NCBI GenBank assembly: GCA_947302865.1
Contig: CAMYWS010000001.1
Coordinates: 1-51,843 of the forward strand
Reading direction: 5' to 3'
Source: an uncultured Clostridia bacterium
GTDB taxonomy: Bacteria > Bacillota_A > Clostridia > Christensenellales > CAG-138
DNA length: 51,843 nucleotides
The notes under the pieces are model-generated. The model had not been told where the DNA came from and did no database searches. It saw nothing but the letters and a program-made list of their open reading frames with translations. Positions 41,299-49,960 of the stretch are shown here, in pieces. How positions within the stretch are numbered: the first letter of the stretch is position 1; every line of letters begins with the position of its first letter. The position numbers and the translations under genes were made by a program.

Positions 41299-42288
41299 CT
41301 ATCTGGGCAGCTGCTTGCTGCGGTAATTGATGCCGGTCACATAGACCACCGCGAGGAAGCAGACCGCAGCGACGATCTGGGAAACGCCGTAGCCGACGCC
41401 GGAATCCACGACAAGCTTCAGGATATTATTGAGCAGGATGTAGCTGAATCCGCCCACCAGCGCTGAATAGATGCGGGAACGCGGACCGCCGGAGATCGGC
41501 ATGCCGCCGAACACGATTGCAACGACGATGTTCATACCGATGCTGCTTGCCGTCGTAGCCGTGACAGAGGGTGTGTAAACCAGCGTAAGGAACGCGCCGA
41601 GGCCGACGCCGATACCCGCCATCACAAAAGCGATAATTGCGTAAGTGTTGATCCTGATGCCGGAAAGCTGCGCGCATACAGGGTTGCCGCCGAGGAATTT
41701 CTGTCTGCGTCCAATCTTCGTGTAGTTGAATACGAAGAAACAGATCAGCCAGAACGCCGCGAGCACCGCGATCTTAAAGCCCATGTTGTCAAGCGGCGCA
41801 ACGACCTCGGAAGGAATGCTGATGCCTCCCAAAGCGCCGCCCTTTGTGGTGATGATCTGCGCGGCGATCGCAGAGAGCACGGACATCATTGCGACGGTCG
41901 TGACAAACACCGGAATGTGGAAGACCGATGCAAGCACCGAGCTTAAAAGCGAGCATCCGATGGCAACGCCGAAGATGACCAGAATCATCAGCGGAAGACT
42001 CTGCGTTGCATTGTACGTCAGGACGCCGAGCGTTGCGGAAAACAGCGTGGAGGCGCCGAGGCTGATATCGAAGGAGCCAAGCGTATAAATAAATACCGCG
42101 CCGGTCGCAACGACCGCAAGCACAATCCCCTCATTGAAGATGATCTTCAGATACATATCCAGCCGGAACCCCTTTGCTGCGACTACGGCGCAGAACGCAC
42201 CGAACAACAGCGCCAGCGCTCCGAAAGGCAGCACGTCGATGATCCGCTGACGGGTTTTATATCTCCGAACGATCTGATTGCTTTCCAT
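41299..42288 (-). CDS. Rhamnose-locus ABC transporter permease (proximal)
   Basis: A 329-residue CUT2-type permease of the BPD_transp_2 family, with about ten membrane segments, a glycine-rich YTLGSFDISLGASTLFSAT helix and an IVFGGMPISGGPRSR motif near residue 250. It begins 12 bases after the ATPase gene behind AAGGAA. It and the permease at 39033-40028 are only distantly alike and are separated by the binding-protein gene, an unusual order for this class. Together they should form the import channel. Confidence 0.9.
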   Translation of the reverse strand: MESNQIVRRYKTRQRIIDVLPFGALALLFGAFCAVVAAKGFRLDMYLKIIFNEGIVLAVVATGAVFIYTLGSFDISLGASTLFSATLGVLTYNATQSLPLMILVIFGVAIGCSLLSSVLASVFHIPVFVTTVAMMSVLSAIAAQIITTKGGALGGISIPSEVVAPLDNMGFKIAVLAAFWLICFFVFNYTKIGRRQKFLGGNPVCAQLSGIRINTYAIIAFVMAGIGVGLGAFLTLVYTPSVTATTASSIGMNIVVAIVFGGMPISGGPRSRIYSALVGGFSYILLNNILKLVVDSGVGYGVSQIVAAVCFLAVVYVTGINYRSKQLPR

Positions 42289-42300
42289 CTTCCTTACCTC

Positions 42301-43800
42301 TCAAATCATGTATTGGATGATTTCCGCGTCGGACAGCGATTCGCTTCTCATAAACTCGTGCATAACGCGCCCGTCCTTCATGATGATCAAGCGATCGCAC
42401 ATGCCCATCAGTTCCGGCATCTCTTCGGAGATCATGACGATCGACTTGCCCTCTTTTTTCAGTTCGGTCATCAAACGGTACATGGCGTGCTTGACACCGA
42501 TGTCCACGCCGCGCGTCGGACAATCGAGGATCAGCACTTCACTGCCGCGCCCGATCCATTTTCCGAAGACAACCTTTTGTTTGTTGCCGCCGGACAGCTG
42601 GGAGGTCTGCTGATCACGGTCCGCGCATTTGATCGAAAGATCCTTGATCTGCTTATCGACGTACACCTTTTCTTTCCCGTTCAGCATCAGGAAGTTTCCG
42701 ACCGCATAGCGCTCCATTCCGGCGATCGCGATATTGTCGCGGATGCTGGCATTCAGCGAAAGAGATTCGACGTCACGGTCTTTGGAAACATATCCGAACG
42801 CTTCGCGCATGGCGACGGTCTCGTTGGTGATCTTCACGCCTTTTCCCGTGACGACTTCTCCCTGATCGGGCTTCAGCGCGCCGAATAGGATCTTGCCGAG
42901 CGGATGCATGCCGCAATGAGACAATCCGCCGATACCGACGATCTCACCGCGGTATACGGTCAAGTTCACATTGTCGAGAACCGAGCCAAGCCGGATGTTC
43001 CGCGCCTCGACTGCGATCTCATCTCCGTGCGTCGGCTCAAAATCGCTGCGGTAATAGTCACCCTGCAGTTCTCTTCCGATCATGCTGGTACGGATCGCGT
43101 CCGCGTCAAACTCTTCCTTCGTAAAATGACGAATGATTGCGCCGTCGCGCAGGACCGTCAGCGTATCGCAAACTTCCATGATCTCGTCAAGGTCATGCGA
43201 GATGAAGAGGACCGCTTTCCCTTCATCCCGAAGCCGCCTGGTCAGCGTATACAGAATGCTGCGTCCCTCCTGACTCAAAGCTGTGGAGGTTTCGTCCACC
43301 ACCAGGATCTCCGGATTCTTCATAATGACTTTGGCAATCTCCACCAGCTTGCGCGTCTGGAAATCGAGCGCACCCATCGGCATACCGCCTGTTATCTCGG
43401 TGACGCCGATTGCCTGCAATGCTTTGTCAGCCTCCCTGTTCATCGCGCGTCGATCGATCCTTCCGAATTTGCGGAACCGATCGATCTCACCGAGAAACAG
43501 GTTCTCCGCGACGGATATCCCCTGGATCGTGCCGCTTTCCTGTACGATCATACCGATTCCGTGGTTCAAGGCGTCGATCATGCTTGAAGGGCTCCACGGT
43601 TTTCCGTGATACAGCATCTCGCCGCTGTCCGCTTTCTGCATGCCTGCGGCGATCGAGGAAATCGTGGATTTTCCGGAACCGTTCTCACCGATCAGCCCGC
43701 GGATTTCTCCGGAATAAACGTCAAACGAAACGTCGCCGAGCGCTACGGTGCTTGCGAAGGTTTTGCGGATATGCTTCATTTCCAGAATGGGCGTTTTCAT
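42301..43800 (-). CDS. Rhamnose-locus ABC transporter ATPase with two nucleotide-binding domains
   Basis: The 499-residue RbsA/MglA-type ATPase is first gene of the rhamnose operon. The first cassette has GENGSGKST (residues 38-46), a VVDETSTALS Walker B region and FISHDLDE. The second has a degenerate Walker A (GGLSHCGMHPLGK), an intact LSGGNKQKV signature and LILDCPTRGVDIG, with Cys replacing the catalytic Glu of the Walker B. Only one ATP site is therefore likely to be fully active. GAGGTG lies five bases before the ATG. No strong -10/-35 pair is evident in the 190 bp upstream on this strand, which fits activator-dependent transcription by the divergent AraC-GH39 protein. Confidence 0.9.
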   Translation of the reverse strand: MKTPILEMKHIRKTFASTVALGDVSFDVYSGEIRGLIGENGSGKSTISSIAAGMQKADSGEMLYHGKPWSPSSMIDALNHGIGMIVQESGTIQGISVAENLFLGEIDRFRKFGRIDRRAMNREADKALQAIGVTEITGGMPMGALDFQTRKLVEIAKVIMKNPEILVVDETSTALSQEGRSILYTLTRRLRDEGKAVLFISHDLDEIMEVCDTLTVLRDGAIIRHFTKEEFDADAIRTSMIGRELQGDYYRSDFEPTHGDEIAVEARNIRLGSVLDNVNLTVYRGEIVGIGGLSHCGMHPLGKILFGALKPDQGEVVTGKGVKITNETVAMREAFGYVSKDRDVESLSLNASIRDNIAIAGMERYAVGNFLMLNGKEKVYVDKQIKDLSIKCADRDQQTSQLSGGNKQKVVFGKWIGRGSEVLILDCPTRGVDIGVKHAMYRLMTELKKEGKSIVMISEEMPELMGMCDRLIIMKDGRVMHEFMRSESLSDAEIIQYMI

Positions 43801-43865
43801 ATTCTCACCTCTCTGTGCTTATCGTACAGAATTGCCGATCATCCTGCCACCGCCGCTTTATCGTC

Positions 43866-43949
43866 TTTTCATGTGATTCTTTTTCACTTGAATATTAATA
43901 TTTTAATGGTTTTATGTGATCACATGATTTTTAATCTGTTTTCACTTGA
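43866..43949. promoter_or_regulatory. Operator cluster between the rhamnose operon and AraC-GH39 gene
   Basis: TTTTCACTTGA occurs twice (43881-43891 and 43939-43949), with the variant TTTTCATGTGA at 43866-43876. A perfect palindrome ATGTGATCACAT lies at 43914-43925. The last repeat overlaps the -35 of the araC gene. These are the likely binding sites of the divergent regulator. Confidence 0.6.
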
Positions 43950-43973
43950 TTTTTACTTTTTATGCATTATAAT
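43946..43973 (+). promoter_or_regulatory. Promoter of the AraC-GH39 regulator gene
   Basis: TTGATT (43946-43951) and a perfect TATAAT (43968-43973) are 16 bases apart. The predicted start near 43980 falls at the Shine-Dalgarno GGAGG (43981-43985), so the leader is only about 13 bases. Confidence 0.7.
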
Positions 43974-43992
43974 GTAGGTAGGAGGAATGATT

Positions 43993-46455
43993 ATGCCGGA
44001 CACCGCTGTGATAGCCCGCTATACTTGCGGAAAAGTGATGCGCTGTACGCTTCAGCACATCGATACAGGTTTGTCGCTCCGATCAGATTTGTTCACGGTC
44101 TACATGCTGCTCACCGGAAGTTGTCAGGTCACGCTTGGCGGCGAGTTGTTCATTGCACATGAAGACGATGTGTTTTCCGTCGAGGCAAACGCACCTTGCT
44201 CCTGTCTGGGGACGGACTGTACGCTCGTTTCAGTCAGCTTTGACCAGCATTTCTTTGAGCGCACGCTGCCCGCACCGCGTCATCCGGAGTTTCTCTGCAA
44301 CAGCGCCGTTCTTGGAAACTCCCCCGCCTATCGACCGATCCGTGTTCTGATCGCCAAGTGTGTCAAAAACAATGCCGACGGGCTCCCGGGTTTTGAACTT
44401 CGCAACTGGTCGCTGATCTATCAGCTGATGGATGAGATGTATGTCAGTTTCAAAGTGGAGGATTCCGAAGCGCGTCATCGCAACGCGCATCGTTACACAG
44501 CGCGTATGGCAGAGATCAGCGCCATCATTAATGCAAACTATCAGGAAAACCTCACGCTCAGCGAGCTTGCAAACCGCATCCACCTTTCCGCTCCGTATCT
44601 GTCCAAATTTATAGAAAAGCAGTTCGGCATGACGTTTTTGAACTTTCTGCAGCGGGTCCGGCTCAATCACGCGACAGATGCGCTTTTACGAACCGACGCC
44701 ACGATCGAAACGATCTCCGCCGACGCCGGTTTCCCCAACAGCTATGCATTCGTGCAGGCATTCAAAAAGGAATACGGGATGCTCCCGAGTCTCTACCGCA
44801 AGCAGCACGAAGAAAAGCCCCATATCGACGCCGCGATCCGTCCGATCGAACAGCACGACCGTTTGGCAGGGCTGAAAAAGTATCTGGAGGAAACGCAGCA
44901 GGATTCTTCTTCTCAGACCGTGTCCTGCCGTCCTTCGATCGACGCCTCATCTCACGGAACTGCGCTGGCGCATCGTTGGAGGGATATGATCGGTGTGACA
45001 CGCGCAAGTGCGATCCTGACGAACGATATTCAGGATCTGCTTCGGCGCGTTCAAAAGGAAATCGGTTATTCGTATATCAAGTTTAACGGGATCCTTTCGG
45101 ACGATATGCACGTCTATCACACGGACGGAAACGGAAAGCCCGTATTCAGCTTTGCATATGTCGACAAGGTGTTCGATTTTCTGCTTTCCGTTCGTCTGCG
45201 CCCGATGATCCAGCTGGGCTTCATGCCGGAAGCGCTGTCCAGGCAAAAGAAGCAGATTTTCGGATATTCGGTCGGTGAACCGTCCAGTTTGGAAACCTGG
45301 TGTGCCATGACGGAAGCAATGATTCGGCATCTGCAGAAGCGCTACGGGGATGCTGAAGTTCGCGAATGGCGTTTTACCCTTTGGCATCAGCCGGATACGC
45401 CCGAAAACATGTACGGTTTTTCTCGCGCGGAGACTTTTTATCGATTCTGGAAGGCAACTTATACCGCCGTCAAAAAGTGTGATCCCCTGATCCCGTTTCT
45501 CGCGCCGCCGACCTTCTATATTTTGCAGGAGAAATATGAGAACTGGTATCTTCCGTTCCTCCGCTGGTGCAAAGCGTCCGACTGCGTTCCGGACGGGCTA
45601 TGCTTCCATTATTATGACACGGCATTCACGGACGGCGAAACCGGCAACGGCCCGTTCGGCTTTGCGCGTCCGATGTCCCTTCGGGAAACAGCCGACGGAT
45701 TCAGCCGTTTTGTTTCACAGGTCATCCGCGAGCGGCATGCTATCCAATGCGACGCCATGCCAATCTACCTCACGGAATGGAACAGCACGCCCAGCCAGCA
45801 GGATCTGTTGAACGATACCTGCTTCAAGGCGTGCTACATTGCAAAAAGCATTGCGGAAAACTATGACAAATTGAACAGTTATTCGTATTGGTCGCTCACC
45901 GACTGGATGGGTGAAGCATCACAGCCGGAACAGCTGTTCTTCGGCGGTCTCGGTCTCTTTACGGCTAACGGTATCCCGAAAGCGTCCTATTATGCGTTTG
46001 CGCTTTTGCGTTCCCTCGGAGATACACTTCTGGGCAGAGGCGACGGATGGCTTGCGACAAAGCAAGATGATGAGATCATCATTCTTCTTTATAACTACCG
46101 TCATTTCTCTCATTTGTATGCGCTCGGTGAGCGTTTCGATATGACCTTTACCGACCGATACACTCCTTTTTCACCGGAACAGCAATTGGATGCGCACATG
46201 GCGATCAAAAACATCCCTTCCGGTGAATACACAGTGACGGAAACGCTGCTGAACCGTCACAGCGGCAGTTCTTTCGATATGTGGGTTTCCATGGGCGCGA
46301 CGGAAGATCTGTCAACATCAGAGCTTTGCACGCTCGCCGCCCGCTCCACACCCGCCATCAACAAATACAAGGTGTCAACAAAAGGTCATACGATCGAGCT
46401 CGACGCCCTTTTGGATATGCTGGAGGTCCGATTGCTCGCAATCAAGCCGGTATGA
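43993..46455 (+). CDS. AraC-family regulator fused to a degenerate GH39 glycosidase-like domain
   Basis: The 820-residue protein has three parts. A cupin-like N-terminal sensing region comes first (about 1-160), then an AraC DNA-binding domain (about 170-275: LTLSELANRIHLSAPYLSKF and FPNSYAFVQAFKKEYGMLPSLYR). A C-terminal (beta/alpha)8 domain similar to GH39 xylosidases and a beta-sandwich tail follow (about 325-820). The GH39 nucleophile is kept (Glu595 in YLTEWNS). The acid/base position, normally Glu in WNEP, reads WHQP with Gln466, so hydrolysis is unlikely and ligand sensing more probable. The start at 43993 gives seven bases after GGAGG; the ATG at 43987 abuts it. Divergent from the rhamnose operon, which it should regulate. 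No clear terminator follows. Confidence 0.87.
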   Translation: MPDTAVIARYTCGKVMRCTLQHIDTGLSLRSDLFTVYMLLTGSCQVTLGGELFIAHEDDVFSVEANAPCSCLGTDCTLVSVSFDQHFFERTLPAPRHPEFLCNSAVLGNSPAYRPIRVLIAKCVKNNADGLPGFELRNWSLIYQLMDEMYVSFKVEDSEARHRNAHRYTARMAEISAIINANYQENLTLSELANRIHLSAPYLSKFIEKQFGMTFLNFLQRVRLNHATDALLRTDATIETISADAGFPNSYAFVQAFKKEYGMLPSLYRKQHEEKPHIDAAIRPIEQHDRLAGLKKYLEETQQDSSSQTVSCRPSIDASSHGTALAHRWRDMIGVTRASAILTNDIQDLLRRVQKEIGYSYIKFNGILSDDMHVYHTDGNGKPVFSFAYVDKVFDFLLSVRLRPMIQLGFMPEALSRQKKQIFGYSVGEPSSLETWCAMTEAMIRHLQKRYGDAEVREWRFTLWHQPDTPENMYGFSRAETFYRFWKATYTAVKKCDPLIPFLAPPTFYILQEKYENWYLPFLRWCKASDCVPDGLCFHYYDTAFTDGETGNGPFGFARPMSLRETADGFSRFVSQVIRERHAIQCDAMPIYLTEWNSTPSQQDLLNDTCFKACYIAKSIAENYDKLNSYSYWSLTDWMGEASQPEQLFFGGLGLFTANGIPKASYYAFALLRSLGDTLLGRGDGWLATKQDDEIIILLYNYRHFSHLYALGERFDMTFTDRYTPFSPEQQLDAHMAIKNIPSGEYTVTETLLNRHSGSSFDMWVSMGATEDLSTSELCTLAARSTPAINKYKVSTKGHTIELDALLDMLEVRLLAIKPV

Positions 46456-46546
46456 ACAAGGTATGCCCGTTTTATCCCATATGCTGATCACACTATGCTG
46501 GTAAAAGCACGATGCTGTCCGTCGTCGCGTTCCATTGTTTTACCAG

Positions 46547-46612
46547 AGGAAATCATAGGAATAACAGGAAATGCTCTTCTGTGCAGCGGACGATAATCTG
46601 CATCGCAGCCAA
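46547..46612. repeat. Dispersed intergenic repeat, copy E (24-bp deletion)
   Basis: Matches copy D at both ends but lacks 24 bases in the middle, exactly eight codons of the peptide frame (now IIVRCTEEHF...). The left flank has CTGGTAAAA/TTTTACCAG arms (46498-46546) enclosing an AGCACGATG segment. The rest of 46613-46968 holds no supported gene. Confidence 0.6.
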
Positions 46613-46969
46613 ACAGGATCCGCTTTTGTGATGACGGAATTGTTGACGACGCGCTGGTTTTCGTTCTCCGGCGAATCCGTCGCGGCAAATGCCGGCATGT
46701 CCGGAACGGGCAGAAGCAGAACAAGCAGATCTGACAGGATCGGTCTGAATGCTTTCATGAAGGACTCCTTTCCCGGTGCAGTCTGCCCCACAATGAGCAG
46801 CTTCCGCAGTATTGTAATATTTCATATAACCGAGCCGCTGTCCATATAAACCTCAAAAACGTGCAGCATCGTATGTTTTTCTGCGAAAGTGCCCGCCTTC
46901 GCCGCGCCTTGCCGGACAGAAAGCAGCCGGACGGGTCAGGTCTCCGTCGTCGGGTTTTCGCAGCAAAAA

Positions 46970-46997
46970 AACGGAGGGAATATGGACTCCCTCCGTT
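46970..46997 (-). terminator. Terminator of the flavin/Fe-S oxidoreductase operon
   Basis: AACGGAGGGA (46970-46979) pairs exactly with TCCCTCCGTT (46988-46997) around an eight-base loop. Seven Ts follow on the minus strand, about 130 bases past the last stop. Confidence 0.87.
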
Positions 46998-47128
46998 CTG
47001 TTGCGTTGTTGAAAACGTCCTGAAAGAGCGACGGAAAACCCGCCGCCGTATGAAAGCCCGTCTCTCGTGCAATTTGTCTCAGCGCGGTTTCGTTCGGACT
47101 TGTCTGACGTCTCCGCCGCGGAGTCCCC

Positions 47129-49951
47129 TTACTCCTGTTCGGTCGGATAATCCGATTTACCGGTGATCTTGCGCTTGACAATCTTGCCCATGCGTTTCAA
47201 TGCGTACGGACCGACCAGCTTCATCATTTCCTCCGCCGTATGCATGTCGCTTGCGGCAGGCAGATCGCGGGAAAGATGGATGGCGTCGAACTCACAGCGC
47301 GTGGTGCAAAGACCGCAGCCGACGCACTGATTGAGATCGACGATCGTTGCGCCGCAGCCGAGGCAGCGATTTGCTTCGACCTTGACCTGCTCCTCGGTAA
47401 GCGGCAGCCGAAGGTCCGCAAACGTCGCTTTTGCCTCGCCCGGTTTGAATCCCGGACGCTGGCGCGGAGAGTTGTCAAACGAATCGGGACGCGTGATATC
47501 CTCGCGGTCGAATTCGATGAACTTCCGCAGATCTCTGCCGATGGTCATCGATTGACCCGGATGCACGAAACGATTGATCGAAACCATGCCCTCCTTGCCG
47601 TCCGCGATCGCGTCGATCGCGAACCGTGCGCCGTGGAAGATGTCGCCGCCGACAAAGATATCGAGTTCGGCGGTCTGCAGTGTTGTGGGATCGGCGACTG
47701 CCGTGCCGTTTCTGCGCACTTCGACCTTGCTGCCGTCTAAAAGCTTTCCCCATTCGGCGCTCTGACCGATCGCCATCAGCACGTTTTCGCACGGAACGGT
47801 CATCGTATCGTTCTCGTCATAGGTCGGGCTGAAGCGGTGTTCCTCGTCAAATACACGCGTACAGCGTTTGAACACAACCGCCGTAACCTTGCCGGTTTCG
47901 TCACGCACGACTTCCTTGGGGCCCCAGCCGTTTTCGATCGCGATGCCCTCCTCGAGCACTTCCTCAACCTCGTCCTTGGCCGCCGGCATTTCCTCACGGG
48001 ATTCCAGGCACAGCATCGTGACCTTGCCGGTTGCAACGCGCAGCGCAGTCCTTGCGACGTCTGCCGCAACATTGCCGCCGCCGATGACCGCAACGTCGCC
48101 CGAAAGCGTTTCGTTGCCGTTCTGGTTGATGCGTTTCAGGAACGATACGCCGGATTCCACGCCCGCACCTTCTTCGCCGGGCACGCCTGCCTTTCGTCCG
48201 CCCTGCAGACCGATCGCGATGTAGAACGCCTTGAATCCCTGTTTGCGAAGCTCGTCAAGCGTAATGTCCCTGCCGACTTCGACGCCGCAGCGGATCTCCG
48301 CGCCCATCAGCTTAACGATTTCGATTTCCTTTTCGAGCACGTCTTTTTCGAGACGGAAGCTCGGAATGCCGTTCATCAGCATGCCGCCGGGACGGTTTTC
48401 CTTTTCGAACACGGTGACCGGATAGCCCTCGCTGCGCAGCCAGTATGCGGCGGACAGTCCCGCGGGACCTGCGCCGATGACGGCGACAGGGTAATCGGTC
48501 CACTGATTGCCTTCGCCGTTTTCGCAGATGACCGTGAAGTTTTCCGGATGTTCGAGTTCCCACTGTGCAAGGAACTTCTTGATCTCGTCGATCGCAACCG
48601 GCTTGTCGATCGTGCCGCGCGTGCAGCGATCCTCGCAGCGGCGGTTGCAGACTGCGCCGCAGACCGCCGGAAACGGGTTATCCTTGCGAATCAGCCTGAC
48701 GGCGTCGGCATAGCGTCCCTCCGCCGCCATCTTGATATAGCCCTGCACGGCAATGTGCGCGGGGCATGCGGTCTTGCACGGGGACGTGCCCGTGTCGTAG
48801 CAGTTCTCTTTGTTGTGATCACGGTAATCGCGGTCCCACTTGTCCTCGCCCCAAACGTGATCGTCGGGCAGATCGTGCATCGGATACTTCACCCGCGTGC
48901 CGTCCGCCTTGCAGAGTTTCTGACCGAGCTTCGCCGCGCCTGCCGGACAAACCTCGACGCACTTGCCGCATGCGACGCACTTCGACTTATCGACGTGCGC
49001 ACGGTATGCGGAGCGCGACATGTTCGGCGTGTTGAAAAGCTGAGAGGTACGGAGACCGTAGCAGCTTCCCGGCGAACAGTTGCAGATGCCTACGATGCGA
49101 TTCGGGCCGTCGAGATTCGTGATCTGGTGAACATAGCCCTTGCGCTCAGCACGTTCGATGATCTCCATGACCTGTTCACGCGTGACATAGTGCGCGTCCT
49201 TGCCGGATTCCACAAGAAACTCCGCGATGTCGCCGACGCCGATGCACATCTGACCTTCGATATCGCCGACGCCCTCGCCGCGGATACGCTGCGCCTTGCG
49301 GCAGGCACAGACCATGGTGCAGAACTTGTCATACTTTTGCAGCCAGTGTGAAAGATGCTCGACGGAAACGCTTTGCGAGCTTGCGTCGATCGCCTTTTCG
49401 ACCGGAATGACGTGCATGCCGATGCCCGCGCCGCCCGGCGGAACGAGCTTTGCAGCAAGCTCCAGCGGCTCCTGCGGCGCAAGGTTGAACATCGTCGCAA
49501 CCTCCGGATGCTCGTCCGGCAGCGTCTTGTGCTCGACCATGTATTCGCCCGAGCCGACGACCCATTTCGGCACCCAATACTGGATGTGCTGATCCGCGTT
49601 GTCGCGGTTCTGTTCGAGAATGCCGATCCAGGTAAGGTGGTCGATCACCTTCTGCGCGTCCGCCTCGCTCATATTGTTGCGCTCGGCAAGTTCCTTGGTC
49701 GTAAGCCCGAAACGGCGTTTTTTGAAGCTCAGAAGGAACCTGACTTCTTCCTTTGTCAGCAGTCGGTCGAGAATCCAGAAATCCATATGGTTTTCCTTCA
49801 TGCCGCCGGGAAGCTTTCTCGGAATGTTGTCGGTGATCATCAAAGCGAGCTTTTTAACGAGCGTCGCCTTTTCGGGGTCGTCGCAGTGATGCCCGTCGAC
49901 CGGATAATCGCGCTCATTGACGTGGATCTTCGGATTGACTTCTTTAACCAT
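47129..49951 (-). CDS. Large Fe-S/FAD oxidoreductase: winged-helix/Fe-S N-terminus fused to GltD-like reductase
   Basis: The protein has 940 residues. The N-terminal ~300 contain a winged-helix-like segment (about 55-110) and a cysteine cluster (CTMVCACR near 209, CNCSPGSC near 290). A ferredoxin [4Fe-4S] motif CVACGKCVEVC lies near 327. A GltD/dihydropyrimidine-dehydrogenase-type Fe-S domain follows (CKTACPAHI ... CGAVCNRRCEDRC, about 395-445). Then come FAD-binding GAGPAGLSAAYW (about 490) and NAD(P)-binding GGGNVAADVA (about 620). A C-terminal CLGCG ... CVGCGLCTTRC site lies near 860-885. It probably passes electrons between NAD(P)H, flavin and several Fe-S clusters, with the next gene's product as partner. 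Substrate unknown. AAGGAG precedes the ATG. Confidence 0.82.
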   Translation of the reverse strand: MVKEVNPKIHVNERDYPVDGHHCDDPEKATLVKKLALMITDNIPRKLPGGMKENHMDFWILDRLLTKEEVRFLLSFKKRRFGLTTKELAERNNMSEADAQKVIDHLTWIGILEQNRDNADQHIQYWVPKWVVGSGEYMVEHKTLPDEHPEVATMFNLAPQEPLELAAKLVPPGGAGIGMHVIPVEKAIDASSQSVSVEHLSHWLQKYDKFCTMVCACRKAQRIRGEGVGDIEGQMCIGVGDIAEFLVESGKDAHYVTREQVMEIIERAERKGYVHQITNLDGPNRIVGICNCSPGSCYGLRTSQLFNTPNMSRSAYRAHVDKSKCVACGKCVEVCPAGAAKLGQKLCKADGTRVKYPMHDLPDDHVWGEDKWDRDYRDHNKENCYDTGTSPCKTACPAHIAVQGYIKMAAEGRYADAVRLIRKDNPFPAVCGAVCNRRCEDRCTRGTIDKPVAIDEIKKFLAQWELEHPENFTVICENGEGNQWTDYPVAVIGAGPAGLSAAYWLRSEGYPVTVFEKENRPGGMLMNGIPSFRLEKDVLEKEIEIVKLMGAEIRCGVEVGRDITLDELRKQGFKAFYIAIGLQGGRKAGVPGEEGAGVESGVSFLKRINQNGNETLSGDVAVIGGGNVAADVARTALRVATGKVTMLCLESREEMPAAKDEVEEVLEEGIAIENGWGPKEVVRDETGKVTAVVFKRCTRVFDEEHRFSPTYDENDTMTVPCENVLMAIGQSAEWGKLLDGSKVEVRRNGTAVADPTTLQTAELDIFVGGDIFHGARFAIDAIADGKEGMVSINRFVHPGQSMTIGRDLRKFIEFDREDITRPDSFDNSPRQRPGFKPGEAKATFADLRLPLTEEQVKVEANRCLGCGATIVDLNQCVGCGLCTTRCEFDAIHLSRDLPAASDMHTAEEMMKLVGPYALKRMGKIVKRKITGKSDYPTEQE

Positions 49952-49960
49952 ACTTACTCC

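Noticed and set aside
43914..43925. ATGTGATCACAT as a CRP site
   Set aside because: The TGTGA/TCACA halves have no six-base spacer as a CRP site needs, and cAMP-CRP control is not usual in Clostridia. It is better regarded as part of the AraC operator cluster.
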